A stretch of DNA of 64,000 nucleotides from an uncultured Sphingomonadaceae bacterium (GTDB lineage: Bacteria > Pseudomonadota > Alphaproteobacteria > Sphingomonadales > Sphingomonadaceae): positions 124,001 to 188,000 of the forward strand of contig CANLQG010000001.1 of the NCBI GenBank assembly GCA_947493195.1. Reading direction: 5' to 3'. Positions 26,355-34,817 of this stretch are shown one piece after another; within the stretch, counting starts at the first letter, position 1, and every line of letters begins with the position of its first letter. The translations under genes were made by a program, and so were the position numbers. A model generated the notes under the pieces. It saw only the letters and a list, made by a program, of their open reading frames with translations. It did no database searches and was not told the origin of the DNA.

Positions 26355-27632
26355 ATGGACGATAAACCCGCCGCCCTGCCGCGCACGGTAGGGTTCTGGG
26401 GCACGGCGCTGTTCCCGGTGAACGGCATGATCGGCGCAGGCATCTTCGCCCTGCCCGCAGGGATCTATGCGGCGGTCGGCAATTTCGCCCCCTGGATGAT
26501 GCTGATCGGCGGCATCTGCTTCCTGCCACTGGCGCTTTGTTATGGCTGGATGGCCGCGCGGTTCGATAACAGCGGCGGCTCCATGCTTTATGGCGCAGCC
26601 GCCTTCGGGCGTTTCGTCGGCTTTCAGGCCGGCTGGGCACGCTATGCCTCTGCCATCGTCACTGCGGCGGCGAATACGCATGTGATCATCACCTACCTCG
26701 GTGCGCTGTTTCCCGCCTTGCAGGACCCTGCGATCACCCCCTGGGCGGCGGCTTTCGTGATCGCCGTGATGACCGCGATCAATGTCTACTCCATGCGCGC
26801 TTCCATCGGCACGCTGGGAACGCTGACGGTGATCAAGCTGCTGCCGCTGGCGGGACTGGTGATCGCCGGTGCCATTGTCGGCTCGTCACGCGGTGAGGTG
26901 GTGCTGCCGCAGTTCAGTCAGATCGAGGCTGTCATCCTCACCACCTACTACGCCTTCATCGGGTTCGAAGGCGTGGTGGAGGCCGCGGGCGAGATGAAGA
27001 ACCCCCGCCGCGACGTGCCGCGCGCGATTGTCACCATGGTGAGCGGCGTCACCCTGTTTTACGTGCTGATCATCTGGGCCTACATTGCCCTTGGCGCAGA
27101 CGGCGCGGATAGCGAGAACGCACTGGCCACCGTCGCGGGCGATGCAATAGGCACGGCAGGCACCGTGGCTATCGTGATCGCTGCCAGCGTCAGCAGCGCG
27201 GCCAACAACTTCGCATCCGGCGTGGCCTTGCCCCGGCTCAGCTTCGGCATGGCCGAGCAAGGCGTGCTGCCGCGCTGGTTCGGGCGGGTTCACCCACGTT
27301 TCGGCACGCCCTCCAACGCCATCCTCTTCTACGGCGCAGCGGCCATCGGCTTTGGCCTGTGGGAAGGGTTTGCCGCGCTGGCAGTGGCGGGAACGCTGGT
27401 GCGCCTCATCACCTACATGATCACCACTCTTGCCCTGCCGGTGCTGGAGAAACGCGATGGCCGCGTGGTGCCGCTGCACATGGTCTGCGTGGTCATTGCC
27501 GTGGCCGGTACGCTGTTCGTCGGCAGCTTTGCACCGCTACAGGCGTGGGTCGTGCTGGCAGGCATCGTTACCGTGGGCACGCTGTTCTACTTAATAGCCG
27601 CAAGAGAGCGGCCCCTTGCAGAGCCAGCGTGA
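26355..27632 (+). CDS. APC-superfamily amino acid permease
   Basis: Inner-membrane transporter of 425 aa with about 12 hydrophobic segments. The first helix carries GMIGAGIFALPAG, the conserved unwound glycine motif that binds substrate amine in APC carriers, and helix 6 carries TTYYAFIGFEGVVEAAGEMKNPRRDVPRAI, also typical. It probably imports an amino acid or amine with protons; specificity is not readable. ATG at 26355 (MDDKPAALPR) starts just after the spacer shared with uvrC. Its stop overlaps the start of the flavoprotein gene (TGATG), so the two are translationally coupled. Confidence 0.92.
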   Translation: MDDKPAALPRTVGFWGTALFPVNGMIGAGIFALPAGIYAAVGNFAPWMMLIGGICFLPLALCYGWMAARFDNSGGSMLYGAAAFGRFVGFQAGWARYASAIVTAAANTHVIITYLGALFPALQDPAITPWAAAFVIAVMTAINVYSMRASIGTLGTLTVIKLLPLAGLVIAGAIVGSSRGEVVLPQFSQIEAVILTTYYAFIGFEGVVEAAGEMKNPRRDVPRAIVTMVSGVTLFYVLIIWAYIALGADGADSENALATVAGDAIGTAGTVAIVIAASVSSAANNFASGVALPRLSFGMAEQGVLPRWFGRVHPRFGTPSNAILFYGAAAIGFGLWEGFAALAVAGTLVRLITYMITTLALPVLEKRDGRVVPLHMVCVVIAVAGTLFVGSFAPLQAWVVLAGIVTVGTLFYLIAARERPLAEPA

Positions 27633-28813
27633 TGCGGGACCGGTACGATGCGATCATCCTCGGCGGCGGGGCGGCGGGCCTGTTTTGTGCAGCGCAGGCC
27701 GGGCAGCGCGGGCGCACTGTGCTGGTGCTCGAACGTGCCGCAGCAGTGGGCAAGAAGATCCTGATTTCAGGGGGCGGGCGCTGCAATTTCACCAATATCG
27801 GCGCTGGCCCGGCCAATTACATTTCCGCCAACCCGCATTTCGCCAAGAGCGCACTCAGCCGGTACACCGCGCGCGATTTTCTCGACCTGGTGGAAAGGCA
27901 CGGCATCGCCTGGCACGAAAAGACGCTGGGCCAGCTTTTCTGCGATGGCTCGGCAAAGCAGATCGTACAGATGCTGCTGGACGAATGCGCCGCCGGTCCG
28001 GGCAAGGTAGACATCCGCTGCGATGAAAACGTGGCCAGCGTTGCCCGCGAGGACGAAGTTTTCAGCGTCACCACCCGGACCGGCACCTTCACGTCGTCTT
28101 CTCTGGTGATTGCTACGGGCGGTCCCTCCATACCCAAGATGGGCGCGAGCGACTTCGCTTACGGGCTGGCGCGGCAGTTCGGCCTTAAAGTGGTGGAGCC
28201 TCGCCCCGCGCTCGTCCCGCTCACACTGGGTGGGGAGGATGTCCTGTTTCGGGAGCTTTCGGGTGTCTCGGCCGAAGTGGAAGCGAGCGCGGGCAAGACA
28301 ACCTTTCGCGAGGCAGCGCTGCTTACCCACCGCGGGCTGTCGGGCCCGGCCATCCTGCAGGTTAGCAGCTATTGGAAGCCGGGCGACCTGGTAAAGATCC
28401 GTTTCCTCCCCGATGCCGCATCCGGCTGGTTGCTGGAGGAAAAGCGCACCCGCCCCTCGCTTTCCCTGCGCAACGTCCTGCGCGAACATCTGCCGCACAG
28501 GCTGGCCGACGTGCTGGCAGAGCGGCTTGCCGTGGAAGGCGACTTGGGCAACGTGCCGGACAAGGCCCTGCACGCGACGGAAGAGAAACTGGCAGCGTGG
28601 CCATTCAATCCCAAAGGCACCGAGGGCTTTGCCAAGGCCGAAGTGACCGTGGGCGGCATCGACACGCGCGAGCTGTCGTCAAAGACGATGGCAGCGCGCA
28701 AGGTGCCGGGCCTTTACGCCGTTGGCGAGGCCGTGGACGTGACCGGATGGCTGGGCGGCTACAATTTCCAGTGGGCATGGGCGAGCGCCCATGCCTGCGC
28801 GCAGTCCCTCTAG
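27632..28813 (+). CDS. BaiN/RdsA-type NAD(P)/FAD-dependent oxidoreductase (HI0933-like)
   Basis: Flavoprotein of 393 aa in the HI0933/YhiN/BaiN family. The FAD-binding Rossmann motif GGGAAGLFCAAQAG opens the protein, followed by the family hallmark KKILISGGGRCNFTN, a mid-protein ATGGPSIPKMGASDFAYGLA, and the C-terminal FAD block GLYAVGEAVDVTGWLGGYNFQWAWASA. The natural substrate of most members is unknown; BaiN acts on bile acids but that should not be assumed here. It overlaps the permease stop. Its own TAG overlaps the TAG of the convergent TonB receptor within the shared bases CTAG. Confidence 0.93.
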   Translation: MRDRYDAIILGGGAAGLFCAAQAGQRGRTVLVLERAAAVGKKILISGGGRCNFTNIGAGPANYISANPHFAKSALSRYTARDFLDLVERHGIAWHEKTLGQLFCDGSAKQIVQMLLDECAAGPGKVDIRCDENVASVAREDEVFSVTTRTGTFTSSSLVIATGGPSIPKMGASDFAYGLARQFGLKVVEPRPALVPLTLGGEDVLFRELSGVSAEVEASAGKTTFREAALLTHRGLSGPAILQVSSYWKPGDLVKIRFLPDAASGWLLEEKRTRPSLSLRNVLREHLPHRLADVLAERLAVEGDLGNVPDKALHATEEKLAAWPFNPKGTEGFAKAEVTVGGIDTRELSSKTMAARKVPGLYAVGEAVDVTGWLGGYNFQWAWASAHACAQSL

Positions 28814-31656
28814 AACATCTTGCGCAGTTCGATTTCAAAGCTGCGGCCACGCGGATCGACCAGGAACGGCTGGTAGCGCAGCGGCACGGCGCCGTTGCTG
28901 TCCGTCACCCGTTGGCGCGCGTCGAAGATGTTGTCCAGGCTCAGCCCCACCCGTGTCCCTTCAAGGAAGGGCACGGACTCCACCAGTTTCTCGCGCTGGC
29001 CAAGGTCGGCAAAGGCGCGCAGGCCGAAGGTAACATAGTCACCGAAATTCAAATCGGTGCTGCCGTCGAGGCCCGAGCCTTCGAGGCGGGAAGAGCCGGT
29101 ATAGTTGGCAAAGGCGATCATGCCGTAGCCATCGTAGAAGATGCCGCCGCGCGCCCGCACATTGTGGCGCGCATCGCCCCCGCCCGACAGCGCATCGCCA
29201 TCGAGCAGGTCCAGCCGCGGCAGGCCTTCCGCAATCAGCACGGTGTTCTCGAGTTCCAGCGTGTAATCGAGGTTGAAGAACCAGCGGCCCTGTGGCGGAC
29301 CATCGTCTCCGCCGCCGCCGCCAAAGCGGCCCCCGCCGCCACGCCTGCCGCCACCGCGGTTGCCACCGCCGCGATTGCCGTCGCCAGCCTGGCCTTGGGG
29401 CGGACCGTCGCTGCTGCACACGCGTTCGCGCACGGCGGCAAAACGTTCGGGATCGACCTGGCCGTTTTCCCCGGCCAGTCGCTGCAGCATCTGCGGGGGT
29501 ATGTTGATCGGTTCGCCGTCGGGGCCGACTGGCGGTTCCTCGCCGGCGGCCTGTGCGGCCAGCGCACGGTTGAACAGGTCGACCAGTTCTGCCGGTTCGC
29601 GCTCGCAGAACGTGGCGCGCATCTGGGCGAAACGCTCGGCACTGGGCGCGCCGCCCGCCCCGTCGCCAGACGCGCCGCCCATCGCTCCGCCAGCCGGGCG
29701 ACCGCTTGGCGGACCTCCGCCTCCACGGCGCTCGCCATCCTCGTCACCGCCGCCGACATTGCCGGAAAGGTTCAGCCCGAACTGCAACCGGCGCTGATCG
29801 CGCTCGGCAAAAGTGACAAAGCGATCGTCAAGTTGCAGCAGCCTGCCCGTTACCTGGTCGCGGGTCACCCGGTCGGGGAAAGCCGCCTCGATCTCCGGCG
29901 TCAGCGTGGGCAGGCCGTTGGTCACGTCGTCGGAATGGTTGTCGTAATAGTTGATCGAAACGCTGCTGCGTTCCAGAAAAGGCAGTTCCCAGTTCACGCC
30001 GAAGGACCAGTCGCTCTGGTCCTGCGCGGGCAGGTTCGGATTGCCGCCGTTGATCACGGTCGCCAGCACGGTCTCGTTGTTGGTGATATCGAACACCGGC
30101 ACGTTCGGGGTCGCGATGGCCGGGCTCCCCAGCTGGCTCAGCGAGGGTGCGACCTCGCGGTTGATGTGATTGGCGGTGAAGGTCAGCGTGTCGGTAATCC
30201 CCCAGGTCAGGCCCACGGTCCAGTCCTGCAAGGTGCCGAAATCCGAAAGGTGATCGACCCCGGCGTTGAGGTTGAGCGTAAGGTTACCCACTGCGCCGAG
30301 GAAATCCTCGTCGCGGCTGGTGATGGGGATCGAAACGTTCGCGCCGCCAAAGACGCGACCGCGCGTCAGTTGCGTCTCGCCAGCCAGCGATCGCGTGTCG
30401 CTGCTTTCGATGCGGTTCCAGCCATAGCCGGAGCGCAAGGTTACCGAAACATCGCCAGACGGCAGGTAAAGCGGATTGCCCCGCGCCGTTGCCAGCGCGT
30501 TGAAGGTATAGGTATCGAGCAGCGATTCCTCGAACCCGGCATCGACCAGGGGGCCAAGCTGCCCGTCGATGGGTAGCAGGCCCAGCGCGGCATCCTCTAT
30601 CAACTGGCCTGTCTCGATGCGCTTGCCCGTTTGCGTAATGGCGTCGACATAGGTGCCGTCCAGCGTTCCGGTCACTTCCCAATCGCCCACGCCAAGGTTC
30701 AGCGTGCTGCCGAAGGAGTAATTCTCGTTCCGGCTGTCCACGGTCAGCGGATCGCCTTCGTTAAAGGTGCGCAGCAGCGAATTGCCTTCGTCGTCGGTCA
30801 ACAGCACGGTGTCGAGACCTTGCAGACGCAGCGAATCCTCCCTTTCGTAAGTGGCGTTGAGCGACAGCGACTGGCCCGCGTCGCCCAGCTTCGTGGTCCA
30901 GTTGGCGGTCGCTTCCACGCCGGCGCTATCGGCCACCAGGCTGCGGAACCGCGCCGGATCGGGATCGCTTGCCAGGCGCTGCTCGTCATCGTCCACCTGG
31001 ATGATGCCGCGTTCTGCCTCTGTCAGCGTGCTGGTGTTGTCCCATTCCACGTTCAGGTTCAGCCGGCTTGGCCCGTCGATCCGCAGATAGGTGCCCTCCA
31101 CCTCCTGCTGCGAGAAGCCACCGTCGAAAGGCTGGCCGTATTCGAGCTCGATCTCCTGGCTGGTGAAATTGTCCTTCAGGATGAAATTCACCACCCGCTG
31201 GTCGGGCGAATAGCCGTAACGCTGGGCCACTTCCTCGCTGAACACCTCGGTCCGCTCGATCGCTTCGGGCGGGTAGCTTCGCAGTTCGCGGAAGGAGGAA
31301 ATCCTCACGCCGTTCACCAGGATCACCGGTCGGCCATCGCCGCCGCGCCCGCGCGAGGAATTCACCTGCGGGCCGATCGCCTGCAGCAGTTCCTCGATAG
31401 AACCGGCACCATAGGCCGCGATATCTTCGCTATCGAGTACCAGGATCGGCGGCTGGGGCGCGTCCACCTGATCTACCAGACGGGCGCCCAGCACCACGAT
31501 GGTGTTGATGTCGTCGTCGGGAGCAGGCGGCGCGTCCGGCCCTTCCCCTTCCTGCGGGGGCGCCGAAGCGGAATCCTGGGCGTAGGCGGGCGCTGCGGCA
31601 CCGACACAAAGCGAAACGGCAATGGCCAGCGCACTGCAAGACAACGAATTGGACAA
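28810..31656 (-). CDS. TonB-dependent receptor with Gly-rich, two-Cys insert
   Basis: Outer-membrane receptor of 948 aa. Residues 1-26 are a signal peptide (ending AYA-Q), a plug domain follows at about 60-165 (IEELLQAIGPQVNSS, RPVILVNGVRIS), then a beta barrel ending in the outer-membrane signature ELRKMF with C-terminal Phe. Residues about 634-790 interrupt the barrel with two Gly/Arg-rich arms around an 80-residue mostly helical block holding Cys684 and Cys747. This insert-type receptor occurs in sphingomonads, but the ligand is unknown. No adjacent TonB/ExbB or substrate-specific enzyme points to the cargo. It converges on the flavoprotein gene and is divergent from infA. Confidence 0.93.
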   Translation of the reverse strand: MSNSLSCSALAIAVSLCVGAAAPAYAQDSASAPPQEGEGPDAPPAPDDDINTIVVLGARLVDQVDAPQPPILVLDSEDIAAYGAGSIEELLQAIGPQVNSSRGRGGDGRPVILVNGVRISSFRELRSYPPEAIERTEVFSEEVAQRYGYSPDQRVVNFILKDNFTSQEIELEYGQPFDGGFSQQEVEGTYLRIDGPSRLNLNVEWDNTSTLTEAERGIIQVDDDEQRLASDPDPARFRSLVADSAGVEATANWTTKLGDAGQSLSLNATYEREDSLRLQGLDTVLLTDDEGNSLLRTFNEGDPLTVDSRNENYSFGSTLNLGVGDWEVTGTLDGTYVDAITQTGKRIETGQLIEDAALGLLPIDGQLGPLVDAGFEESLLDTYTFNALATARGNPLYLPSGDVSVTLRSGYGWNRIESSDTRSLAGETQLTRGRVFGGANVSIPITSRDEDFLGAVGNLTLNLNAGVDHLSDFGTLQDWTVGLTWGITDTLTFTANHINREVAPSLSQLGSPAIATPNVPVFDITNNETVLATVINGGNPNLPAQDQSDWSFGVNWELPFLERSSVSINYYDNHSDDVTNGLPTLTPEIEAAFPDRVTRDQVTGRLLQLDDRFVTFAERDQRRLQFGLNLSGNVGGGDEDGERRGGGGPPSGRPAGGAMGGASGDGAGGAPSAERFAQMRATFCEREPAELVDLFNRALAAQAAGEEPPVGPDGEPINIPPQMLQRLAGENGQVDPERFAAVRERVCSSDGPPQGQAGDGNRGGGNRGGGRRGGGGRFGGGGGDDGPPQGRWFFNLDYTLELENTVLIAEGLPRLDLLDGDALSGGGDARHNVRARGGIFYDGYGMIAFANYTGSSRLEGSGLDGSTDLNFGDYVTFGLRAFADLGQREKLVESVPFLEGTRVGLSLDNIFDARQRVTDSNGAVPLRYQPFLVDPRGRSFEIELRKMF

Positions 31657-31890
31657 GTTAGGAAATCTCCGAGCAAAAGCAGCGTTCGCCCCCCGAGGTG
31701 GCGCCTATGGCTGGCAACGCACGAACGGGCAATACGGACCCTTGTCGTATTTTGTCGCAGATGTATCGCAGCTTTCCGGGCATTTCAGGTCCTATGCATG
31801 GCGCATCTTCCATTTTCCGGCAGAGGCCGCTAAAGGCGCGCCCGACTACAACGTAATTGCAAGCAACAAGCACAAGGACCGGAATACTGG

Positions 31891-32142
31891 ATGGCTAAGG
31901 AAGAACTTCTCGAAATGCGCGGCAAGGTGGTGGAACTGCTGCCGAACGCAATGTTCCGCGTCGAGCTCGAGAACGGCCATGAAGTACTGGGTCACACCGC
32001 GGGCCGCATGCGCAAGAACCGCATCCGTGTGCTGGTGGGCGATGAAGTGCTGTGCGAACTGACGCCCTACGACCTGACGAAGGCGCGCATCACCTATCGC
32101 TTCATGCCGGGCCGCAGTGGCCCGCCGGGATACAACGGCTAA
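31891..32142 (+). CDS. infA: Translation initiation factor IF-1
   Basis: S1-like OB-fold factor that binds the ribosomal A site during initiation. [20 protein letters not shown] and [25 protein letters not shown] are near-invariant. At 83 aa it is about ten residues longer than the E. coli protein because of a [10 protein letters not shown] tail, usual in alphaproteobacteria. It heads the conserved infA-maf-rne-yacG run; 234 bases upstream, without another gene, hold its promoter and that of the divergent TonB receptor. Confidence 0.97.
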   Translation: MAKEELLEMRGKVVELLPNAMFRVELENGHEVLGHTAGRMRKNRIRVLVGDEVLCELTPYDLTKARITYRFMPGRSGPPGYNG

Positions 32143-32161
32143 GGCGCCGTTTCGCGCGCCC

Positions 32162-32743
32162 GTGGCTGACACCCCTCCCAAACTCATCCTCGCATCCGCA
32201 AGCCCGCGCCGCCTTGAATGGCTGGCGCGCCTGGGCATTGCGCCGGGTAGCGTTTCCCCCGCCAATATCGACGAGTCTCCGCACAAGTCCGAACTGCCGC
32301 GCGATTATGCGCTGCGCATGGCGCGCGAAAAGGCGCTGGCCGTGGAGGCCACCGACAGTTTCGTGCTGGCCGGCGACACCGTGGTCGCCGCCGGTCGCCG
32401 CATCCTGCCCAAGGCGGAGGACGAGGCAACCGCGCGCGAATGCCTGACGCTGCTATCGGGCCGTCGCCACCGGGTGCTGTCCGCCGTCGCACTGGCCGCA
32501 CCCGATGGAACGGTTCGCGTAAAGCTGAGCGAGACGCAGCTGAAATTCAAACGCCTCTCCGACGAGGAGATCGACGCCTACATCGCCAGTGGCGAATGGC
32601 ACGGCAAGGCGGGCGGCTACGCCATCCAGGGGATGGCAGAGGCGCTGATCCCGTGGATCCAGGGTAGCCACTCGGGCGTGGTCGGCCTGCCCCTTTACGA
32701 AACGCGCGCGCTGCTGAAAGCGGCAGGATTTCCCATTGGCTGA
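32162..32743 (+). CDS. maf: Maf-family nucleoside triphosphate pyrophosphatase
   Basis: House-cleaning pyrophosphatase that removes non-canonical or modified NTPs such as m5UTP, dTTP or m7GTP. The 193 aa show the Maf signature LILASASPRRLEWLARLGI, the catalytic region LAGDTVVAAGRRILPKAED, and the GKAGGYAIQGMAEALIPWIQGSHSGVVGLPL block. The start is a GTG at 32162 (VADTPPK), since the alternative GTG at 32117 would run inside infA. It sits 19 bases after infA, and its stop is overlapped by the TTG start of the RNase gene. Confidence 0.94.
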   Translation: MADTPPKLILASASPRRLEWLARLGIAPGSVSPANIDESPHKSELPRDYALRMAREKALAVEATDSFVLAGDTVVAAGRRILPKAEDEATARECLTLLSGRRHRVLSAVALAAPDGTVRVKLSETQLKFKRLSDEEIDAYIASGEWHGKAGGYAIQGMAEALIPWIQGSHSGVVGLPLYETRALLKAAGFPIG

Positions 32744-33710
32744 ATGGCTGGTCGAGGAAGGGATCGGCGAGCACCGCGCCGTCCTTTTCCGCGATGGCGA
32801 AGCCGTGGCAACCCGGCACCGCTGGCGCGGCGAATTGCAAAGCGGCACTGTTGCCGGCGCCAGGCTGATCCAGCGAAGCGCCGGGTCGGGGCGCGGCATG
32901 GTCAGCTTTGCGGACGGTCAGCAGGCGCTGGTGAAGCGGCTGCCCGCAAATGCGTCCGAAGGGGCCAGCTACCGCGTCAGGATCACCCGTCCGGCCATCC
33001 ACGAACAGGGCCGGTCCAAGTGGGCGCAGGCAGAGATCTGCGACTTGCCCGAGGCACCGCCGCCTTCGCTCGCCGCCAGCCTTGTGGCGGAGGGGCACGC
33101 CGTGAAGACGGTGCGCCGCATCCCGGTGCCGGTCTGGGAAGATGCCGTGACCGACGCCTATGCTGCGGAGTGCGGCTTCGCAGGCGGCAGCATTTCTCTT
33201 TTCCCCACGCCCGCCATGACGCTGATCGACGTGGACGGAGACCTCGCACCGCGCGATCTGGCTCTCGCCGCCGTGGCTCCTGTTGCCGAGGCGATCGCGC
33301 TGCTGGATATCGGCGGCAACATCGGTATCGACTTCCCGACCCTGCCAGCAAAGGCAGACAGGCGGGCGGTTGACCAGGCGCTGGGAGAGGCGCTGGCATC
33401 CCGGCCGCATGAGCGTACCGCCATGAACGGGTTCGGCTTCGTCCAGATCGTCGCCCGGCTGGAACGTATCTCCCTTCTCCACCGCGCCCGTTTCCAGCGC
33501 CCCGCGCTGGCCGCGCGCCAGTTGCTGCGCGAGGCCGAGCATCTCGAAGGCATGGGGCGCACCATCGAGCTGACAGCCAGCCCCGCAGTGATCGCCCTGC
33601 TTGCCGAGGACTGGCTGGCCGAGCTTCGCCGCCGCAGCGGGCGCGAGGTGGCCTTGAGACCCGATCCAGCCCTTGCCATCGAAGGGTATCACGCCCAGAT
33701 CGTGCCGTGA
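32736..33710 (+). CDS. Short ribonuclease E/G family protein
   Basis: RNase E/G-like protein of 324 aa, much shorter than E. coli RNase G (489 aa). A reduced S1-like N-terminus (RGMVSFADGQQALVKRLP ... YRVRITRPAI) is followed by a DNase I-like core with the catalytic metal residues Asp165 and Asp167 (LIDVDGD) and Asp199 (DIGGNIGIDFPTL). The zinc-link CPxC of RNase E/G is absent, which may change oligomerisation. The start is TTG at 32736, eight bases inside maf, fixed by the N-terminal MAEWLVEEGIGE. It overlaps yacG (TGATG). Expected to act in RNA processing or decay. Confidence 0.87.
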   Translation: MAEWLVEEGIGEHRAVLFRDGEAVATRHRWRGELQSGTVAGARLIQRSAGSGRGMVSFADGQQALVKRLPANASEGASYRVRITRPAIHEQGRSKWAQAEICDLPEAPPPSLAASLVAEGHAVKTVRRIPVPVWEDAVTDAYAAECGFAGGSISLFPTPAMTLIDVDGDLAPRDLALAAVAPVAEAIALLDIGGNIGIDFPTLPAKADRRAVDQALGEALASRPHERTAMNGFGFVQIVARLERISLLHRARFQRPALAARQLLREAEHLEGMGRTIELTASPAVIALLAEDWLAELRRRSGREVALRPDPALAIEGYHAQIVP

Positions 33711-33883
33711 TGACGACCGCCAAGCAAAAGCCCTGCCCGATCTGCAAGAAACCCCGCAGCGAGGAATTCCATCCCTTCTGCTCCAGCCGTTGCCGCGACC
33801 GCGACCTGGCGCAGTGGTTCAACGATGGCTACGCCGTGCCCGGCCCGGCGGCAGCACCCGAAGATATCGCCACTGAAGACTGA
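33710..33883 (+). CDS. yacG: DNA gyrase inhibitor YacG (zinc-binding)
   Basis: Very small protein of 57 aa. It has the YacG zinc knuckle, with four cysteines in CPIC (N-terminal) and FCSSRC (about residues 24-29), followed by the conserved RDRDLAQWFNDGYAVPG. In E. coli YacG binds GyrB and blocks DNA binding. ATG at 33710 shares its A with the TGA of the RNase gene, so translation is coupled. It ends the infA-maf-rne-yacG run just upstream of tRNA-Phe. Confidence 0.92.
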   Translation: MTTAKQKPCPICKKPRSEEFHPFCSSRCRDRDLAQWFNDGYAVPGPAAAPEDIATED

Positions 33884-33899
33884 ATTGGGGGCTTGCCAA

Positions 33900-33954
33900 G
33901 CCCGCACGGGTTCGCCATAGGCGCGCTTCCCTTGACCGCGAGCGGGCCTTTTTC
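33900..33954 (+). terminator. Possible intrinsic terminator after yacG
   Basis: GCCCGC (33900-33905) can pair with GCGGGC (33942-33947), followed by CTTTTTCC. The 36-base loop makes it a weak call. Confidence 0.4.
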
Positions 33955-33972
33955 CTCTCGCAGCCTGAGAAT

Positions 33973-34047
33973 GCCTGGGTAGCTCAGGGGTAGAGCAGAC
34001 GACTGAAAATCGTCGTGTCGGTGGTTCGAATCCGCCCCCGGGCACCA
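33973..34047 (+). tRNA. tRNA-Phe (GAA)
   Basis: The cloverleaf folds completely: acceptor GCCTGGG with CCCGGGC, D-arm GCTC/GAGC, anticodon stem GACGA/TCGTC around CTGAAAA (anticodon GAA at 34005-34007), T-arm GGTGG-TTCGAAT-CCGCC. The discriminator A is followed by encoded CCA. No integrase or direct att-like repeat is seen beside it. Confidence 0.97.
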
Positions 34048-34161
34048 TCTCCTTTCAGCAAGACTGTCAGCCCACGGCGCCCCTTCCGCGCAGGCTTGTC
34101 GCTGGCGGCGCACGCATGGCCTTTGGTACCGTTGCACCGCATCCATCAGACCCCATCATGG

Positions 34162-34178
34162 GTTCAGCACAACTGAAC
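34162..34178. promoter_or_regulatory. GTTCAG-N5-CTGAAC inverted repeat upstream of wrbA
   Basis: A perfect 6+6 inverted repeat with a CACAA spacer is 34 bases before the wrbA ATG, directly adjoining another small palindrome (CCCATCATGGG, 34152-34162). Candidate operator. Confidence 0.35.
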
Positions 34179-34211
34179 AGGGGCGCCATGCGCCCGATGA
34201 AAGGATCAACG

Positions 34212-34814
34212 ATGGCTCGCATTCTCGTTCTCTACTATTCTTCCTACGGACATATCTCGAGCATGGCCGAGGCCGTGGCCGCCGGTATCCGCGATGCCGG
34301 GCACGACGCCGATATCCGCCGCGTGCCCGAAACCGCGCCGGAAGAAGTGGTAAAGAACTTCGGCTTCCAGGCGAACGAGGATCACCCGCTGATCGAAGGG
34401 CCCGATGCCTTGGGCGATTATGACGGTATGGTCCTTGGCGCGCCCACCCGCTTTGGCCGCCTGCCCAGCCAGATGGCCGCCTTCCTCGATACCTGCGGCG
34501 GCGTTTGGGCATCGGGCGCGCTGATCGGCAAGCCGGGCGCGGTGTTCACCAGCAGCAATTCGCAGCACGGCGGGCAGGAGACGACGCTGTTCTCCATGAT
34601 CACCAACCTGCTGCATTTCGGCATGACCATCGTCGGTCTGGACTACGGCTTCGACGGCCAGAACGGCGTGGACGAAGTGAAAGGCGGCGCGCCTTACGGA
34701 GCGACGACCATCGCCGGACCGGACGGCAACCGCCAGCCGAGCGACGACGAGATCGACGGTGCAAAATACCTCGGACGCCGCGTGGCGAATACGGCAGCGA
34801 AACTGGCAGGATAA
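34212..34814 (+). CDS. wrbA: NAD(P)H:quinone oxidoreductase WrbA
   Basis: Flavodoxin-like FMN enzyme reducing quinones by two electrons, avoiding semiquinone radicals. The 200 aa show the FMN phosphate loop [35 protein letters not shown] and [21 protein letters not shown], all diagnostic of WrbA. ATG at 34212 follows AAGGA. An inverted repeat 34 bases upstream suggests regulation. It converges with the cNMP/thioredoxin-reductase-like gene, leaving three bases between stops. Confidence 0.95.
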   Translation: MARILVLYYSSYGHISSMAEAVAAGIRDAGHDADIRRVPETAPEEVVKNFGFQANEDHPLIEGPDALGDYDGMVLGAPTRFGRLPSQMAAFLDTCGGVWASGALIGKPGAVFTSSNSQHGGQETTLFSMITNLLHFGMTIVGLDYGFDGQNGVDEVKGGAPYGATTIAGPDGNRQPSDDEIDGAKYLGRRVANTAAKLAG

Positions 34815-34817
34815 CCG

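Noticed and set aside
29287-29757. Gly-codon-rich tract considered as a tandem DNA repeat
   Set aside because: The periodicity is imperfect GGC/GGT coding for Gly/Arg inside the receptor frame; no regular unit or spacer as in a CRISPR or minisatellite.
28372-30576. 734-codon open frame running across the BaiN and TonB receptor genes
   Set aside because: Spans two unrelated real genes in the wrong frames and has no recognisable domain.
33973-34047. tRNA-Phe as an integration site for a genomic island
   Set aside because: No integrase, no duplicated tRNA 3' end and ordinary genes on both sides.
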